DNA of 64,000 nucleotides from Fragum whitleyi (GCA_948146395.1 OX411543.1:32383058-32447057); one strand, 5' to 3'. Positions 43,686 to 55,057 are shown, counted from the stretch's first letter. A program made the numbers and translations. The notes: a model not told the origin generated them from the sequence alone.

Positions 43686-45010
43686 CTCGCCTTCAGTACT
43701 ATCAGTACTTTGATTTTATTACAGCGTAGTGATATGCAAGCACTGCTTTGAACACACAAATCACTTCGTAACGCACAAAAGTTGATGACGTTCACTGGAC
43801 CTATATTTGCGCGCATGAGCACAAAAAAAGCTACGTAGTACACATATTGTCCGGTTTTTGACTCGATTATCTTTTTCCTATGCTATTTCCAGGATACAGG
43901 GTTGCTTCCTATGACCTGCTAAACCAGGCCAAAAACAAAATAACGAAAGTATTTAGAAATTCGAAAACGAAACGCAGTTTTTAACTACGTTCTGTTTTCA
44001 AATTATAACACGCCAAAAAAATTTCCGCAGACGACCGGAAAGCATTCAAGAGATTAGTTTTTTCTTCAAGAGTATCGACTGAAAAAAACATTAGAAGGGG
44101 AATAACCTTTAAAACAAGACACACTTTTGATGCACCGCATCAAAGTAGGTCGCGATTTTTTTTTATTTTTCATCAATGATTTTTTTTTAAATTGTTTCTT
44201 ATTCGCAAATAATATCTTCCCGGATTTTTAGGATTTTAACAGCATATATCATCAGATCCACTACAGCATGCACATCCTGTTACGATAAACTAGAAATACT
44301 TTATTTCAATTTATCAGAATGAAAAACATAGTCTGATAGTAAAAAGATTGCCATTTTAGAATAATATATTCACCCAAAGCATGATTATATCTGGACAAAT
44401 TTATGTGTGATAAAAACCACAGAGGAGAAGAAAAGGGAGAAGAAAGTTTGAAAACTTGTTTATTACTAGATAAGACTTTCGGATATAACTTATTAGTGTT
44501 TCAAGAAGATAGTGTTAGCGAGCGCACTGTAAGTGTGATATAATTATATAGATAACCTTATCGTTTAGTGTTTTTTCGTTAATGAGATATTAACGATAAC
44601 TTCAAAAATGCTGTACGTTGAAACTTTACAAGTACGAACTACAAGATAGCGACACAACACTCTTCTCCCCTTTATTACCATATTCCAATTTATGAAAATT
44701 TCAAATGTCTATCATTATAAAAAAAACACTCCTCATTCTCATAACTGATATCAATTCTAGAGTCCGGATTCAATTATTGGAAAGCAACCTTCATCGGACC
44801 CAGGTAATATCGAAGAATCAGCGTCCATTACCTCATAACATTACAAATCTCTCTTTCTCAAAATGTATGCCCGTCGAGGCATATTTTCAAGACAAAACAG
44901 TAATGCTATCGGTCTTTTCCAGGACTTGAAATTTTATTAAAAATCCAAAATCCAAATATTTAAAAATCCAAAACCCAATATTTAAAAACAAATGCATAAT
45001 AAACATATCA
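43686..45010. other. Intron without recognised genes or repeats
   Basis: AT-rich; T-runs near 44156-44200. No exon with usable splice sites was found. Confidence 0.4.
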
Positions 45011-45014
45011 ATAT

Positions 45015-46580
45015 ACTCTTAAGGTCATGTAAAGAGTTTTTGAACAAAATTAAATGCTGCTTCTATATAAAAACAAGGTGCCAAATTGTCACAAGATACG
45101 CCCGTCACACTGCTTAGTATTAACTGGGGGTTTGAATAGAACTGAGGTTATTTTGAATGAATATGTTTTGCACCCATGAAGTTTCATGATCCTAGTTATT
45201 ATATTTTTAGAGATATACTCCGGACAAGATTCTAGTATGAAAAACAACAATGGGCAATAACTCAAAAAATAGGCCAGGTAAAATTATGGTTCTTGTACAC
45301 TACACTCCTTCTTGATGACATCTATACACCCTTGAAGTTTCTTGATCCTAGCTATTATACTTTTAGAGATATACTCCGGACAAGATTCTATTATGAAAAA
45401 CAACAAAGGGCAATAACTCAAAAAAATAGGCCAGGTAGAGTTATGGTTCTTGTGCACTGCACTCCCTCTTGGTGTGATCTATACACCCATGAAGTTTCAT
45501 GATCCTAGCTATTATACTTTAAGAGATACTCCGGACAAGATTCAAGTCTGAAAAACAACAAAGGGCAATAACTCAAAAAATAGGCCAGGTAGAGATATGG
45601 TTCTTGTGCACTGCACTCCCTCTTGGTTAGATCTATACACCCATTAAGTTTCATGATCCTAGCTATTATACTTTAAGAGATATACTCCGGACAAGATTCA
45701 AGTCTGAATAACAACAACGGGCAATAGCTCAAAAAATAGGCCAGGTAGAGTTATGGTTCTTGTGCACTGCACTCCCCCTTGGTTAGATCTATACACCCAT
45801 TAAGTTTCATTAACCTAGCTTTTATTCTTTCAGAGATATACTCCGGAAAAGATTCAAGTCTGAAAAACAACAAAAGGCAATAACTCAAAAAATAGGTCAT
45901 GTAGAGTTATGGTTCTTGTGCTATGCACTCCCCCTTGGTGAGATCTATACACCCATGAAGTTTCATGATCCTAGCTATTATACTTTTAGAGATATACTCC
46001 GGACAAGATTCAAGTATGAAAAACAACAAAGGGAAATAACTAAAAAAATAGGCCAGGTAGAGTTATGGTTCTTGTGCACTGCACTCCCTCTTGGTAAGAT
46101 CTATACACCCATGAAGTTTCATGATCCTAGCTATTATACTTTAAGAGATATACTCCGGACAAGATTCAAGTCTGAAAAACAACAAAGGGCAATAACTCAA
46201 AAAATAGGCCAGGTAGAGTTGTGGTTCTTGTGCACTGCACTCCCCCTTGGTGAGATCTATACACCCATGAAGTTTCATGATCCTAGCTATTATACTTTTA
46301 GAGATATACTCCGGACAAGATTCTAGTATGAAAAACAACAAAGGGCAATAACTCAAAAAATAGGCCAGGTAGAGTTATGGTTCTTGTGCACTGCACTCCG
46401 CAATGATGAGAAGAATACAATTGCCAAGTTCGAAGTCCATCGGACTCCAAGTGACAGAGTTATGCTCCGGACAAAGAAGTGGACGCCGCCGGACGCCCGG
46501 ACACCCGGACGCCCGGACACAGTACGCCGGACGCCACGGGTGATCCCATAATACGTCCCGTCTTCGACGGGCGTATAAAA
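45015..46580. repeat. Dispersed element with eight tandem 156-bp units and GC-rich tail
   Basis: CTCCGGACAAGATTC recurs at about 45217, 45373, 45527, 45684, 45840 (as CCGGAAAAG), 45996, 46152 and 46306, a period of 154-157. The unit includes CATGAAGTTTCATGATCCTA and AATAGGCCAGGTAGAGTTAT. The tail 46470-46580 has (GGACGCCC)n and ends CCCGTCTTCGACGGGCGTAT. Because 156 is a multiple of three, the array makes an open frame (45916-46326) with a 52-residue repeat. I take it as a by-product, not a gene. Confidence 0.88.
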
Positions 46581-47860
46581 AGGACAGTTTGCCAAGCTAA
46601 ACAATGTATCAAATTGAAGCTGTAGATGAGCACAAGCAGTTGAACAGCATAAGAGGCCCCATCTCATAACAAAATAGCAAACCATTATGGAAAAGGGATG
46701 TTTTGTTCAAAACCAACAATTTCATTACGGCTTGATAAAAAATGCCTAATTTTGAACAGAATGTAGACAAATGTTCCTACTAGGTACTACTACAACCTTA
46801 GATATGAAACTCAGTCTCAAAAGGCTATTTTGAAACAATCATTTTCTATCTATTTTTTCAACATACATTTTAAACCGGTTTGGCCTGTTTTGATAAATAG
46901 ATGTTAGGTATGGTGCAACATCGCACTATAATAATGTGAAATATATTCTGCGTTTAATTTCTACTTATAGTTTTTTGAAGTCAATGATCTATAACAGATT
47001 AATATATATTTATCATTTTATGAAATAGAAATTGATATATTGCTAAACAACCTTACAGATATAAAACTATTAAAGATCTTTTATGTTGTGATAACACACC
47101 ATACCTTACATAGATCTACAAATTTACAAAATTAGAATCACATATATTGCACATGTGTTTATAAAATAAGTCAAAATAAATTGCTTGCATAACTACGTTT
47201 TGGGCCCGAGTTTTATACCAACATTTGTAGTAGTACCTGAGTAGTATTTAAGACTGTACTTTGTTAAAATATGAGCCAATTTTATCCAACAGTCATGCAG
47301 TTGCTTGTTCTATACAAAACGACCCTTTTCCACAATGTTTTGGCTATGCCGCTCTAGCTGTGACAGTCTAATGTTGCTAAGCTGCTTGTGCTCATAATTA
47401 GCTTCATTTTGATATATAATATACCTGGAGATACTGCTTTTTCTTGGCAAATGAAGTGTCATTAAAATCTGGCCTCTGCCGTCAAACACTTGACATGAAC
47501 CTTAATATCAGTCCTACAAGTTTATAGATTTGTGTTTTGACGAGAAATTATTCCATTTACAAATAGATAATCAATATTGCCTTGTCTAGAGACAATATCT
47601 TAGTGTATGGATCAGTAAAGCATTTTCTAGACGTGAAAAACATTACAGCTTTAATCAGGAAATACATGTATTTGATCTTTAATGCATGATATTAATCACC
47701 CCTTCGTATAATGAAAATGGCACATTTTGACAATCCTAAGCAGTTCCATTTGGAGAAAAAATTCACAATACTTCATTGTGCACAGCCGCACTTGAAATCC
47801 CCCTTTGGAATTTTATAAAGAGTCTGATGACTTTCGTCAAAGCTATGGCCCCGAGAAAAA
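46581..47860. other. Intron without recognised elements
   Basis: No ORF, palindrome or repeat of note. Confidence 0.4.
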
Positions 47861-48335
47861 TTACTCAGCCTTAAGTTCATTCGTTCCTATGTGTGATATG
47901 CAGTAGTGGTCTCGCACTGCAGTAAAAATACGCTCATTTTCCGACAAACTACAAGAATTGTCACCAAACAAAATAACTTGAATCGTAACCTTAGTTATAG
48001 CATTTATACTTTGAAATAAGTCATCTCTTAATTGAAGGTACTGTGAACATTCTAGGAAAAGGTGTTGTTCAGATTCAACAAGGCCACAATTGTAAGATAG
48101 TGAATCCACGATATTTTTCTTAACAAGTGTTCATTAAGGCAACCGCATTTTTTTCGAATTCTTGCATGGATAATTTGTATTTTTCTCTCCCCATGAAAAT
48201 AAAGTCTGTTAGGAATCGGTTTGTCAACATTTATTCGATTTTTAATAACGATTGGAAGGAAGGGTACTCAAACATCTCATTGTGTTGTTTATTAAACTGT
48301 TGTAGACGCTCTCTGCATTACAAAAGAGTCCTTCC
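47861..48335 (-). pseudogene. LINE ORF2 C-terminal relic with frameshift
   Basis: On the minus strand 48335 to about 48125 reads RERLQQFNKQHNEMFEYPSF, then NRLYFHGERKIQIIHARIRK, KCGCLNEHLLRKI. A frameshift follows, and 48109-47861 continues YNCGLVESEQHLFLECSQYL, QLRDDLFQSI to a stop. IIHARIR-x-x-C-x-x-LN and C-G-x-x-E-S-x-x-H-x-x-x-x-C-x-x-Y are typical of the cysteine-bearing C-terminus of LINE polyproteins. It is in the gene's sense but lacks splice sites and ends about 100 bases short of exon 4. Confidence 0.75.
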
Positions 48336-48392
48336 AATGAACTCTGATTTATTCAATCATCTGCCCTTTTTTTTCTTTTCTTTAACCAACAA

Positions 48393-48417
48393 AAACACAC
48401 ACACACACACACACAAA
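48393..48417. repeat. (AC)n microsatellite
   Basis: About eleven AC units, 15 bases from the donor of exon 4. Confidence 0.9.
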
Positions 48418-48432
48418 ACACGATATACTTAC

Positions 48433-48569
48433 CATACACACGAAAAGAAAAAGAACAGTAGCTTGTTAGTCCTCGACTATTTTCTGCTCTGTACGTTATT
48501 TGATAGAGTGTTCCGGAAGCAGACCCTGAGAAAGAGCTTCCACTTGGCGATCCCGCTGACTGTTTCACG
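48433..48569 (-). CDS. Exon 4: second half of the first HYR-like domain
   Basis: About residues 157-202, phase 2 to phase 1. It encodes SVKQSAGSPSGSSFSGSASG, then TLYQITYRAENSRGLTSYC and SFSFRVY, matching the end of HYR domains (an I-x-Y-x-A turn, then C-x-F-x-V). The acceptor is a polypyrimidine run ending in AAG and the donor is GTAAGT. An (AC)n microsatellite lies 15 bases past the donor. Confidence 0.85.
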
Positions 48570-49169
48570 CTTAAAAAAAGAAAACCGTTATAAAAGAAAA
48601 GGTCCAAGATATTTATCTATAGTCTACTTCGCGTGAGTAAAACAACCTAGCTGAATATAGTTTTTACTAGAACAATATACCACTGATAGTACTGATACTT
48701 CACTGGTAAATGAGATATGGGCGTATAGAAACGTTATTTTGTCACATTTAAAATGACGTCAAGATGATTGTGTTGACGTCGTTTTGCACACGGTGTTATT
48801 TGTCAGCCGTAAATTTGAATTTATGAATTGGAAAAATCTTGTCGATTTATCCCTACAGTCAGGTTCTTATTAAAAAAATGAATATCAAATGACAAAATTA
48901 TTGAACTCCATATCTAAAACATATAACTTCTTATATAAGCACAATGTTAGGATTCCTTGGATAACGTTGTACTTTACGGTTTTATGAAATGTTCCTCTTT
49001 TGACGTTAAGGTCATGATAGTGATTGGATTCCGCAAATACCTATGGATGATTTTGCCACGTTAAAAAACAATTGCCGTATTACAATGCCTAAGTCGCTAC
49101 CTAATTTGCCTTTGCTAGTAATTAGAAAAGCTAAGACGTTATCCGAACAATTGCGACGAGGCTCTTAAA

Positions 49170-49436
49170 GTTAAGAACATCGTTAAATTGACTGTCATTC
49201 CGATCAAAACCGATCTAATGCGCTCACTCAGAGCTCCTTTCATTTATCTATACACTAACTCAGACCATTCAAAATCGCTCCAATTTAAACAACAAATATA
49301 GCAAGAAAAGATCGCGATTTCCCTGACATAATTGAATTTGAAAGCGACTGATTGGTTATTGAAGAAATAGGAAGCTATATATAGAACGAATATGCATATT
49401 TTTAAAATTGGCGATATTGGATTACCTCCTGTTAAT
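49170..49436. mobile_element. MITE family T, copy 3
   Basis: GTTAAGAACATCGTTAAATTGA, ATCAAAACCGATCTAATGCG and CTCACTCAGAGCTCC match family T (53188-53612; 37598-38020). The right end is lost near GATTACCTCCTGTTAATTG. Confidence 0.65.
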
Positions 49437-49579
49437 TGTTCATCTTTTTCGTGCGTGTGTGTGAGCACAACTGTTGAAAAAATTGCATTTGACGAAGGAG
49501 GTTTTAAATTGGACAAAAAACGACCCGAAAAATGTCATTATTTCAAAAAAAATTTTTAGTCGTATGTTATATTCGGAGT

Positions 49580-49600
49580 TTTGTTGTTGTTGTTGTTGTT
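49580..49600. repeat. (TTG)n microsatellite
   Basis: Six to seven TTG units. Confidence 0.85.
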
Positions 49601-49743
49601 TTCTAAATAAGATGTGTATTACCTTAAATTAGTTGTCCCACTTAAGTTTCTAAGGCAATATTCATAATGCATATAGTTTCTGAGCTTCAAGTCATAAGTT
49701 TGAAAGCCACTGCTTCATATAATATACCTTGGATAGTAGCATC

Positions 49744-50016
49744 GGCCGCCGTCATAGCGCAGCTGGTAGCGCGTTGGACTGTCAATCTAGAGGTTCTGGG
49801 TTCGATCCCCGACGGCGGCACTGATTCTTTCCGACTATTTGTCTCTCACCAATGGGTTGATAATCGTAGACCTAAGTGAGATAGCAGCTGGAGGCTAGGA
49901 AAGGATGTAATAGTTGTACTGGTGAGAGAAATACAAGGAATCCATTGTTATATGCTCCAGCCTCTGCGATATAACTGAAATATTGTTGAAAACGGCTTCG
50001 ATAATCAATCGATCAA
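49744..50016 (+). mobile_element. tRNA-derived SINE (family 1), plus strand
   Basis: Head GGCCGCCGTCATAGCGCAGC, GGTTCGATCCCCGACGGC, and body with TTGTCTCTCACCAATGGG and GATAGCAGCTGGAGGCTAGG; tail AATCAATCGATCAAC. It ends 20 bases from the donor of exon 3. Closest to 14802-15081 in the anticodon-arm part (GTTGGACTGTCAATCTAGAG). Confidence 0.92.
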
Positions 50017-50036
50017 CGGACCAAGGCAGTTCTCAC

Positions 50037-50208
50037 CTTACTGTTCCTTGAGTATCACGCGCTATTGGGTCGGTCCATCTTACAACCACCGATGTTTCTC
50101 CAGACGCCACGTAATAGCTGCTCTGTAGATCTGAAGGCCTACACTGGTCAAAACTTGGTGCTGAGACCACAGGTGTCCCACCCCCACCTCCCCCTCCACT
50201 ATCGCTAC
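50037..50208 (-). CDS. Exon 3: Gly-rich linker and first half of an HYR-like domain
   Basis: About residues 100-156, phase 1 to phase 2. It opens with SDS and a run of seven Gly, then continues as an immunoglobulin-like HYR (hyalin repeat) half: SFDQCRPSD, then SVVVRWTDPIARD, with the usual V-x-W-x-x-P strand. The acceptor CTGTTCAG and donor GTGAGA are good. The phase-2 exit is matched only by the next exon, so the two form one split HYR domain. A SINE tail ends about 20 bases beyond the donor. Confidence 0.83.
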
Positions 50209-50770
50209 CTGAACAGTTGAAACGAGATTGACGAAATTAAAACATTGGCGTTACCTTCTTTCGTTCAGGACAAAAACTTTCGCGTAATCATTTAGAAATT
50301 TATACCCCGCTTTACTCGTTCACTCGCGTGTAAAGCCGGATATATTTTCTAAACGTTGACAAGTGTTTTTATCCTGAACACCGGGATCATTTCGTAAATG
50401 GGTGAATTACAGATATCCACCCTTGATGGTTGTTGTGATTTTCCTCGGGGACAGTTTATAATAAAAAAGAAATAAAAGACAAAACCTCCGAAATGTTTAT
50501 ATCATCATCGATTTAAATTTTCGTTTTAGTCAAATGTAATATTAAGATTCTGTCTAAAAATAACATAGCTTTTCTCGTTTTAATCCACGCAAAACCTTTC
50601 GTGTAACATACTTTCAGAAATATTTCAGAATTATTCATAGCATACATTTACGTTATCGTAGAGAAACTCATTAAGCACGGAAAAAAGACTAACAATTCGA
50701 ACATAGGAGCTGTAAAAACTGTCCAAAATCTAATGGTTTTAGGGGTATGTGCATTCTCTTAGTAAATATT
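50209..50770. other. Intron stretch with one decayed repeat
   Basis: 50260-50390 (TCGTTCAGGACAAAAACTTT, TATACCCCGCTTTACTCG, TCCTGAACA) is of the same kind as 24460-24560 and 4945-5035. No exon was seen. Confidence 0.4.
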
Positions 50771-51436
50771 AAGACTTGTTCTATATCTCGAAAACTAACA
50801 AACATATCACAATGAAATTTTACATTGATATACTTCATTTTGGTATATACGAGGGTCACACAATATATAGTTAGACTTGTTCTATATCTCGAAAACTAAA
50901 AAACATATCACAATGAAATTTTACATTGATATACTTCATTTTGGTTTACAAGGGTCATACAATATTATAGTAAGACTTGTTCTATATCTCGAAAACTAAC
51001 GAACATATCACAATGAAATTTTACATTGATATACTTCATTTTGGTTTACAAGGGTCATACAATATATAGTAAGACTTGTTCTATATCTCGAAAACTAACG
51101 AACATATCACAATGAAATTTTACATTGATATACTTCATTTTGGTTTACAAGGGTCATACAATATATAGTAAGACTTGTTCTATATCTCGAAAACTAACGA
51201 ACATATCACAATGAAATTTTACATTGATATACTTCATTTTGGTTTACAAGGGTCATACAATATATAGTAAGACTTGTTCTATATCTCGAAAACTAACGAA
51301 CATATCACAATGAAATTTTACATTGATATACTTCATTTTGGTTTACAAGGGTCATACAATATATAGTAAGACTTGTTCTATATCTCGAAAACTAACGAAC
51401 ATATCACAATAAAATTTTACATTGATATACTTCATT
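50771..51436. repeat. Tandem array, seven units of 99-101 bp
   Basis: AAGACTTGTTCTATATCTCG starts at 50771, 50872, 50972, 51071, 51170, 51269 and 51368. Inner units are almost identical; the first two differ at a few bases and the last is cut short. Such uniformity points to recent expansion or active homogenisation. Confidence 0.95.
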
Positions 51437-51864
51437 GTCTTCTGCAGTCAATTTTCATATCAACTTGAACATTGTTATGGCGTCATAATGATGACATCAC
51501 TAAGAATGATTTAATCACGTTAACCATGGCCACGTGCATATAAAAACAACAGGACTGTTGCGTATATTCAGTGATTTTTTTGTAATTATTCAAGAATTTG
51601 GAAATGCTGGCTACCGATGAACATTATGCAGGGATATGCCCTTTCACTCTGTTCCTTATTTCTAACAATTATTATTTTCTTCGGTAATAGAAAAGCATTT
51701 ATGCAGAAAAAATCCCATTTTGCATAAGTTAGATTATAATGATAATAAGTTTCATCGCAAACGTTTGCATTTTAGCATTCGGTCAATTTTTTTCGTTAAA
51801 GATATCATAAGAAAGGTTAGGGGAGATATTACACTAGAGGATGGTGAAACAGTAAACTCATATA

Positions 51865-52111
51865 TGAGCATGTGCGTGACATTTCCAACAATTTCACATG
51901 TGCACAAAGTAAAGCATCTGGCCAGCCTGTGCAGCCGTACAGTCTGACCAGAGTATTCACTGTGCACTATATAAATAGATAAAGTCTTAATCGCTCCTCA
52001 GGCGGTCAGCGTGTACATGTATTTTTTATTCCATTGTGTCGATATCTAATCTGCTCAAAGTTTGTGCCTCGCGTATATGTGAAATTGTTGGAAATGTCAC
52101 GCACAGGCTCA
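51865..52111. mobile_element. MITE family B, copy 5
   Basis: Ends GAGCATGTGCGTGACATTTC and GAAATGTCACGCACAGGCTC; centre GCCAGCCTGTGCAGCCGTAC. Intact ends. Sequences outside are ATATAT-rich on both sides. Confidence 0.9.
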
Positions 52112-52149
52112 TATATGATATAGTTAGGCACTACAGTCCTAGTCCTTAT

Positions 52150-52455
52150 GGCTGAGTTCACATAGAAGTAGACTATTCGGGTAAACGAGGCACGCGAATA
52201 GCTGAGATCAAACACTATGATTTCCTTTCACCGGGTCACATAAGAGGGTACTATTCGAAAAGATCGTATAGTATCGTATTTTTTAGTATAGTATAGTATA
52301 GTATAGTATAGTATAGTATAGTATAGTATAGTATAGTATAGTATAGTATAGTATAGTATAGTATAGTATAGTATAGTATAGTATAGTATAGTATAGTATA
52401 GTATAGTATAGTATAGTATAGTATAGTATAGCAGTAATCGTACGTGTTCGACTTT
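52150..52455. mobile_element. MITE-like repeat with GGCTGAGTTCACATA end, carrying a microsatellite
   Basis: It starts GGCTGAGTTCACATAGAAGT and includes TATTCGGGTAAACGAGGC and a later CACATAAGAGGGTACTATTC. The same end type is found inverted in 53697-54015 (GTGAACTCAGCC; GTGAACGTAGCC). A (GTATA)n tract fills the right part. Confidence 0.6.
52286..52431. repeat. (GTATA)n microsatellite, about 29 units
   Basis: A 146-base uninterrupted pentanucleotide tract, likely highly variable between individuals. Confidence 0.97.
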
Positions 52456-52828
52456 CGTTCAGCGTGTAGCGTGAGGCATTTTGCTTTGCTTGACTTAATT
52501 TAGATTGTCAGAAGATATTTGGTGTTCGGATTGAAATGTAAATATTTTTTATATACGAACCATATAGTCATACCCCACTAAACTAAATTCTAAAAGGGTT
52601 ATGTTGTACTTCCGTCCGTCAGTAAATGCATTCGTTCTTCCCTGTTCTCTATGTCCGTGCGTATTGGTAGCTGTATGTCTCCGATAGATGAGGCATGTAG
52701 TTCTTCATACTTTATCCTGGTTGAAGTGATTTTTTGCATTGGCTTCACTCACCTGATTGTTAGAACAAGCTTCTCTTCTCTTGATATTGGCTACCTCGCA
52801 CTCGAACCTATTGGGTGGGTTAAATTAA

Positions 52829-53022
52829 GGGGCCAACTTATTTCTGACCCTGGGCGGGCAGTGTTTCCCGCAGTATAAGGGTATCCCTCAGAAAGCAGGC
52901 TACCAGCTCTAGACTGGTCCACATATCGACTATCAGAATAGCCTTGAATAGGCTATTCTGTTATTCGATAGTGAGACCAGTCTGCACCCGACCCGAAAGC
53001 GGGCCAGAAATAAGTTGGCCCA
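52829..53022. mobile_element. Inverted-repeat element with GGGCCAACTTATTTCTG ends
   Basis: GGGGCCAACTTATTTCTG at the left and CAGAAATAAGTTGGCCC at the right. Inside lies a second inverted pair (GACTGGTC / GACCAGTC) around GAATAGCCTTGAATAGGC. About 194 bp; single copy in this window. Confidence 0.82.
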
Positions 53023-53187
53023 AGGTCTCTCAAACTCTTGTAACTTTGGTATGACATGTGTATGTAATTAAAGAACTCTCATCATCCGGATGATCCGTCA
53101 GGTTCTTGAAAGTTGTATGAAATTCACCCAAACACAGGCCGCAGTGCAAAGTGCTGTCTCGCCCAAGTGTTCCTTTTTTTCTTAGCT

Positions 53188-53612
53188 ACAGTTAACAACA
53201 TCGTGAAATTGACAAGGTGAATGATTTTGGAATGATTTTGGAATGAAATTGAATGAGTGTGTTGAGCGAGTTTTTAGTGAATTTAATGGGCGGTTATCCA
53301 ATATCGCAAATTTTGTTCAAAAGCGTCGATCTGTATTACCTCCCTTCAATACGCATACAAGTTCTATAGATAGTTTCTTATTTCTTCAAGGACCTATTAG
53401 ACGCTTACAATTTGAATTACGTCAGTAAATTCACGATTTTTCTCTATCCAAATCTATTTTGAATGACATTGTTGATCCTATATTTTTCAATGGGTTTAGG
53501 GGTTTTTGAATGGTTTGAGTGAGTGTTTGGAATGAATGAACGGAGCGCTGAGTGAGCGATTTAGAATGGTTTTGATGGAGGTGAATATCAATTTCACGAT
53601 GTTATTAACTGT
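53188..53612. mobile_element. MITE family T, complete copy
   Basis: Ends ACAGTTAACAACATCGTGAA and TTTCACGATGTTATTAACTG are inverted repeats. Subterminal GAATGATTTTGGAATGA and GTGAGTGTTTGGAATGAATG words recur in both halves. 425 bp. Confidence 0.85.
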
Positions 53613-53696
53613 ATTTCCGCAAATAGAAGTAAAGCCATATCTTCTTCAGAAGAAAGATCCAAATTTTACGAACTAACGAAAGAAACGCATTGAATC

Positions 53697-54015
53697 CACG
53701 TGCTGTCTATGTGAACCGCCGTGCCCCGAATAGCGTACAGCAAATACCGAATACCGTATACAGTATATCGTATATCGTATACCGTATACACTTTTGCGTG
53801 AACTCAGCCTAAAGGAACGGATTGGGTGCACGTGTTGCCTATGTGAACCCGTATAGCGTATAGTGAATACCGAATAGCAAATACCGTATACAGTATATCG
53901 TATACGTATATTTCTATGTGAACGTAGCCTAAGTGAACCTCTCTGCCCGTAATGGGTATAGCGAATAACGGGTAACGAATACCGTATACGTAAAACATTA
54001 TGTGAACGCAACCAT
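53697..54015. repeat. Three tandem units of 80-120 bp rich in CGTATA words
   Basis: Each unit begins with CTATGTGAAC-type words, has AATACCGTATACAGTATATC in the centre and closes with GTGAACTCAGCCTAA or its variants. Many short palindromes (GTATAC, TATACGTATA) fill it. The outer words match the end of the 52150 element. Confidence 0.75.
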
Positions 54016-54480
54016 AGGCTTGTGTAATGCATTGTTTATTTATATTCTGTTAGTGACTTACAGAAAAAGTAGCAGACAAATTTTCCAATTGTTCTTGATA
54101 TACTTCTGGCTAAACGCCGTAAAAATCTACGCTTCCTTATTCGTGTTCTTTTGTCTGAAAAGGAATTTATAAATTTTACGTGTCTCGAAAGGAGGAAATC
54201 ATACAAATTATCCGTTAAACAAAAATTTGAAAAAAGATACTGAAAATTGAATATGCTTGTAAATATTACAAAAAGGGTGATAAGATATTCGTTGATGGTC
54301 AATCTAGTCACTTGTCATAATGTAAATTTCAATAATATTTGGCATGACAGGGCGGAGCAATTTAACGGTTTGTTGCATTTGCTGGGAATAGTCTAAAGAT
54401 TTTCCTGATCCCGAATATCGGTAGCTTTCCTTGTTCTTGCAGAGTGTGCTCACTACTTATCATTCGGTCAAGTCAAGAGA

Positions 54481-55046
54481 GGCTGTGCGTGTCATTTTTA
54501 AATGTTACACATGTGGTTTTAGTGTAGACATTGAGCCGTCATTCGGAACATCACTCGGCCATTTCCGTAAACTGCAACAGACCTCGGATGTATGTAAGGC
54601 GGATGGGTATGTAACAAAATCGTGCGTTTTGTAAGGCGGAAACAGTGTAATAAAAACTAGCACTGTAGATTTTTATCTTTTACCGTAAATAACGGCTGAA
54701 AAATCTTAATTTTTGAGAATGACGAATCATTCTCAAAAATTAAGATTTTTCAGCCATTATTTAAGACTCTTAAATTATTTATATAAGGATACTATGGTTT
54801 CACGTCAGTGACTTCAAACGAGTAGCGTTGGCGACATCGAATGTTTTCACTCAAAGTTTCGAGGGCTAACGCAATTTTAACTGACGTCATCGAGTTTTTC
54901 CAAGGTTTTCCCGTAACTTTTAAAAATAGTCCGTCTATGTACATCCGAGGTTGATCGTGAGATTGGCCGAGTGGTGTTCAGAATTAGGCTGTGCGTGTCA
55001 TTTAAAACAGTTACACATGTGGTTTTAGTGTAGACATTGAGCCGTC
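54481..55046. repeat. 60-base direct repeats enclosing a 446-base segment
   Basis: GGCTGTGCGTGTCATTTTTA to TGTAGACATTGAGCCGTC at 54481-54540 recurs at 54987-55046 with few changes. The start resembles the end of family B. Inside lies the 54687-54762 palindrome. It could be a small terminal-direct-repeat element or two worn B-like ends in the same sense. Confidence 0.65.
54687..54762. repeat. Near-perfect 36-base-arm palindrome, 4-base loop
   Basis: Left arm 54687-54722 and right arm 54727-54762 pair with a single mismatch around the loop CGAA. The arms contain GGCTGAAAAATCTTAATTTT and its complement. RNA from either strand would fold into a strong hairpin. Confidence 0.95.
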
Positions 55047-55057
55047 TGAATGTAGTT

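Noticed and set aside
45916..46326. 136-codon frame with a 52-residue repeat (Y-T-P-M-K-F-H-D-P-S-Y-Y)
   Set aside because: It follows the 156-bp tandem units of a dispersed repeat; no start context, splice sites or known domain.
48127..48636. Plus-strand 169-codon frame
   Set aside because: Antisense to the LINE relic and exon 4; it crosses an (AC)n tract and lacks any domain.
50771..51436. CRISPR-like array
   Set aside because: Units are contiguous near-identical 99-mers without unique spacers, and the genome is eukaryotic.
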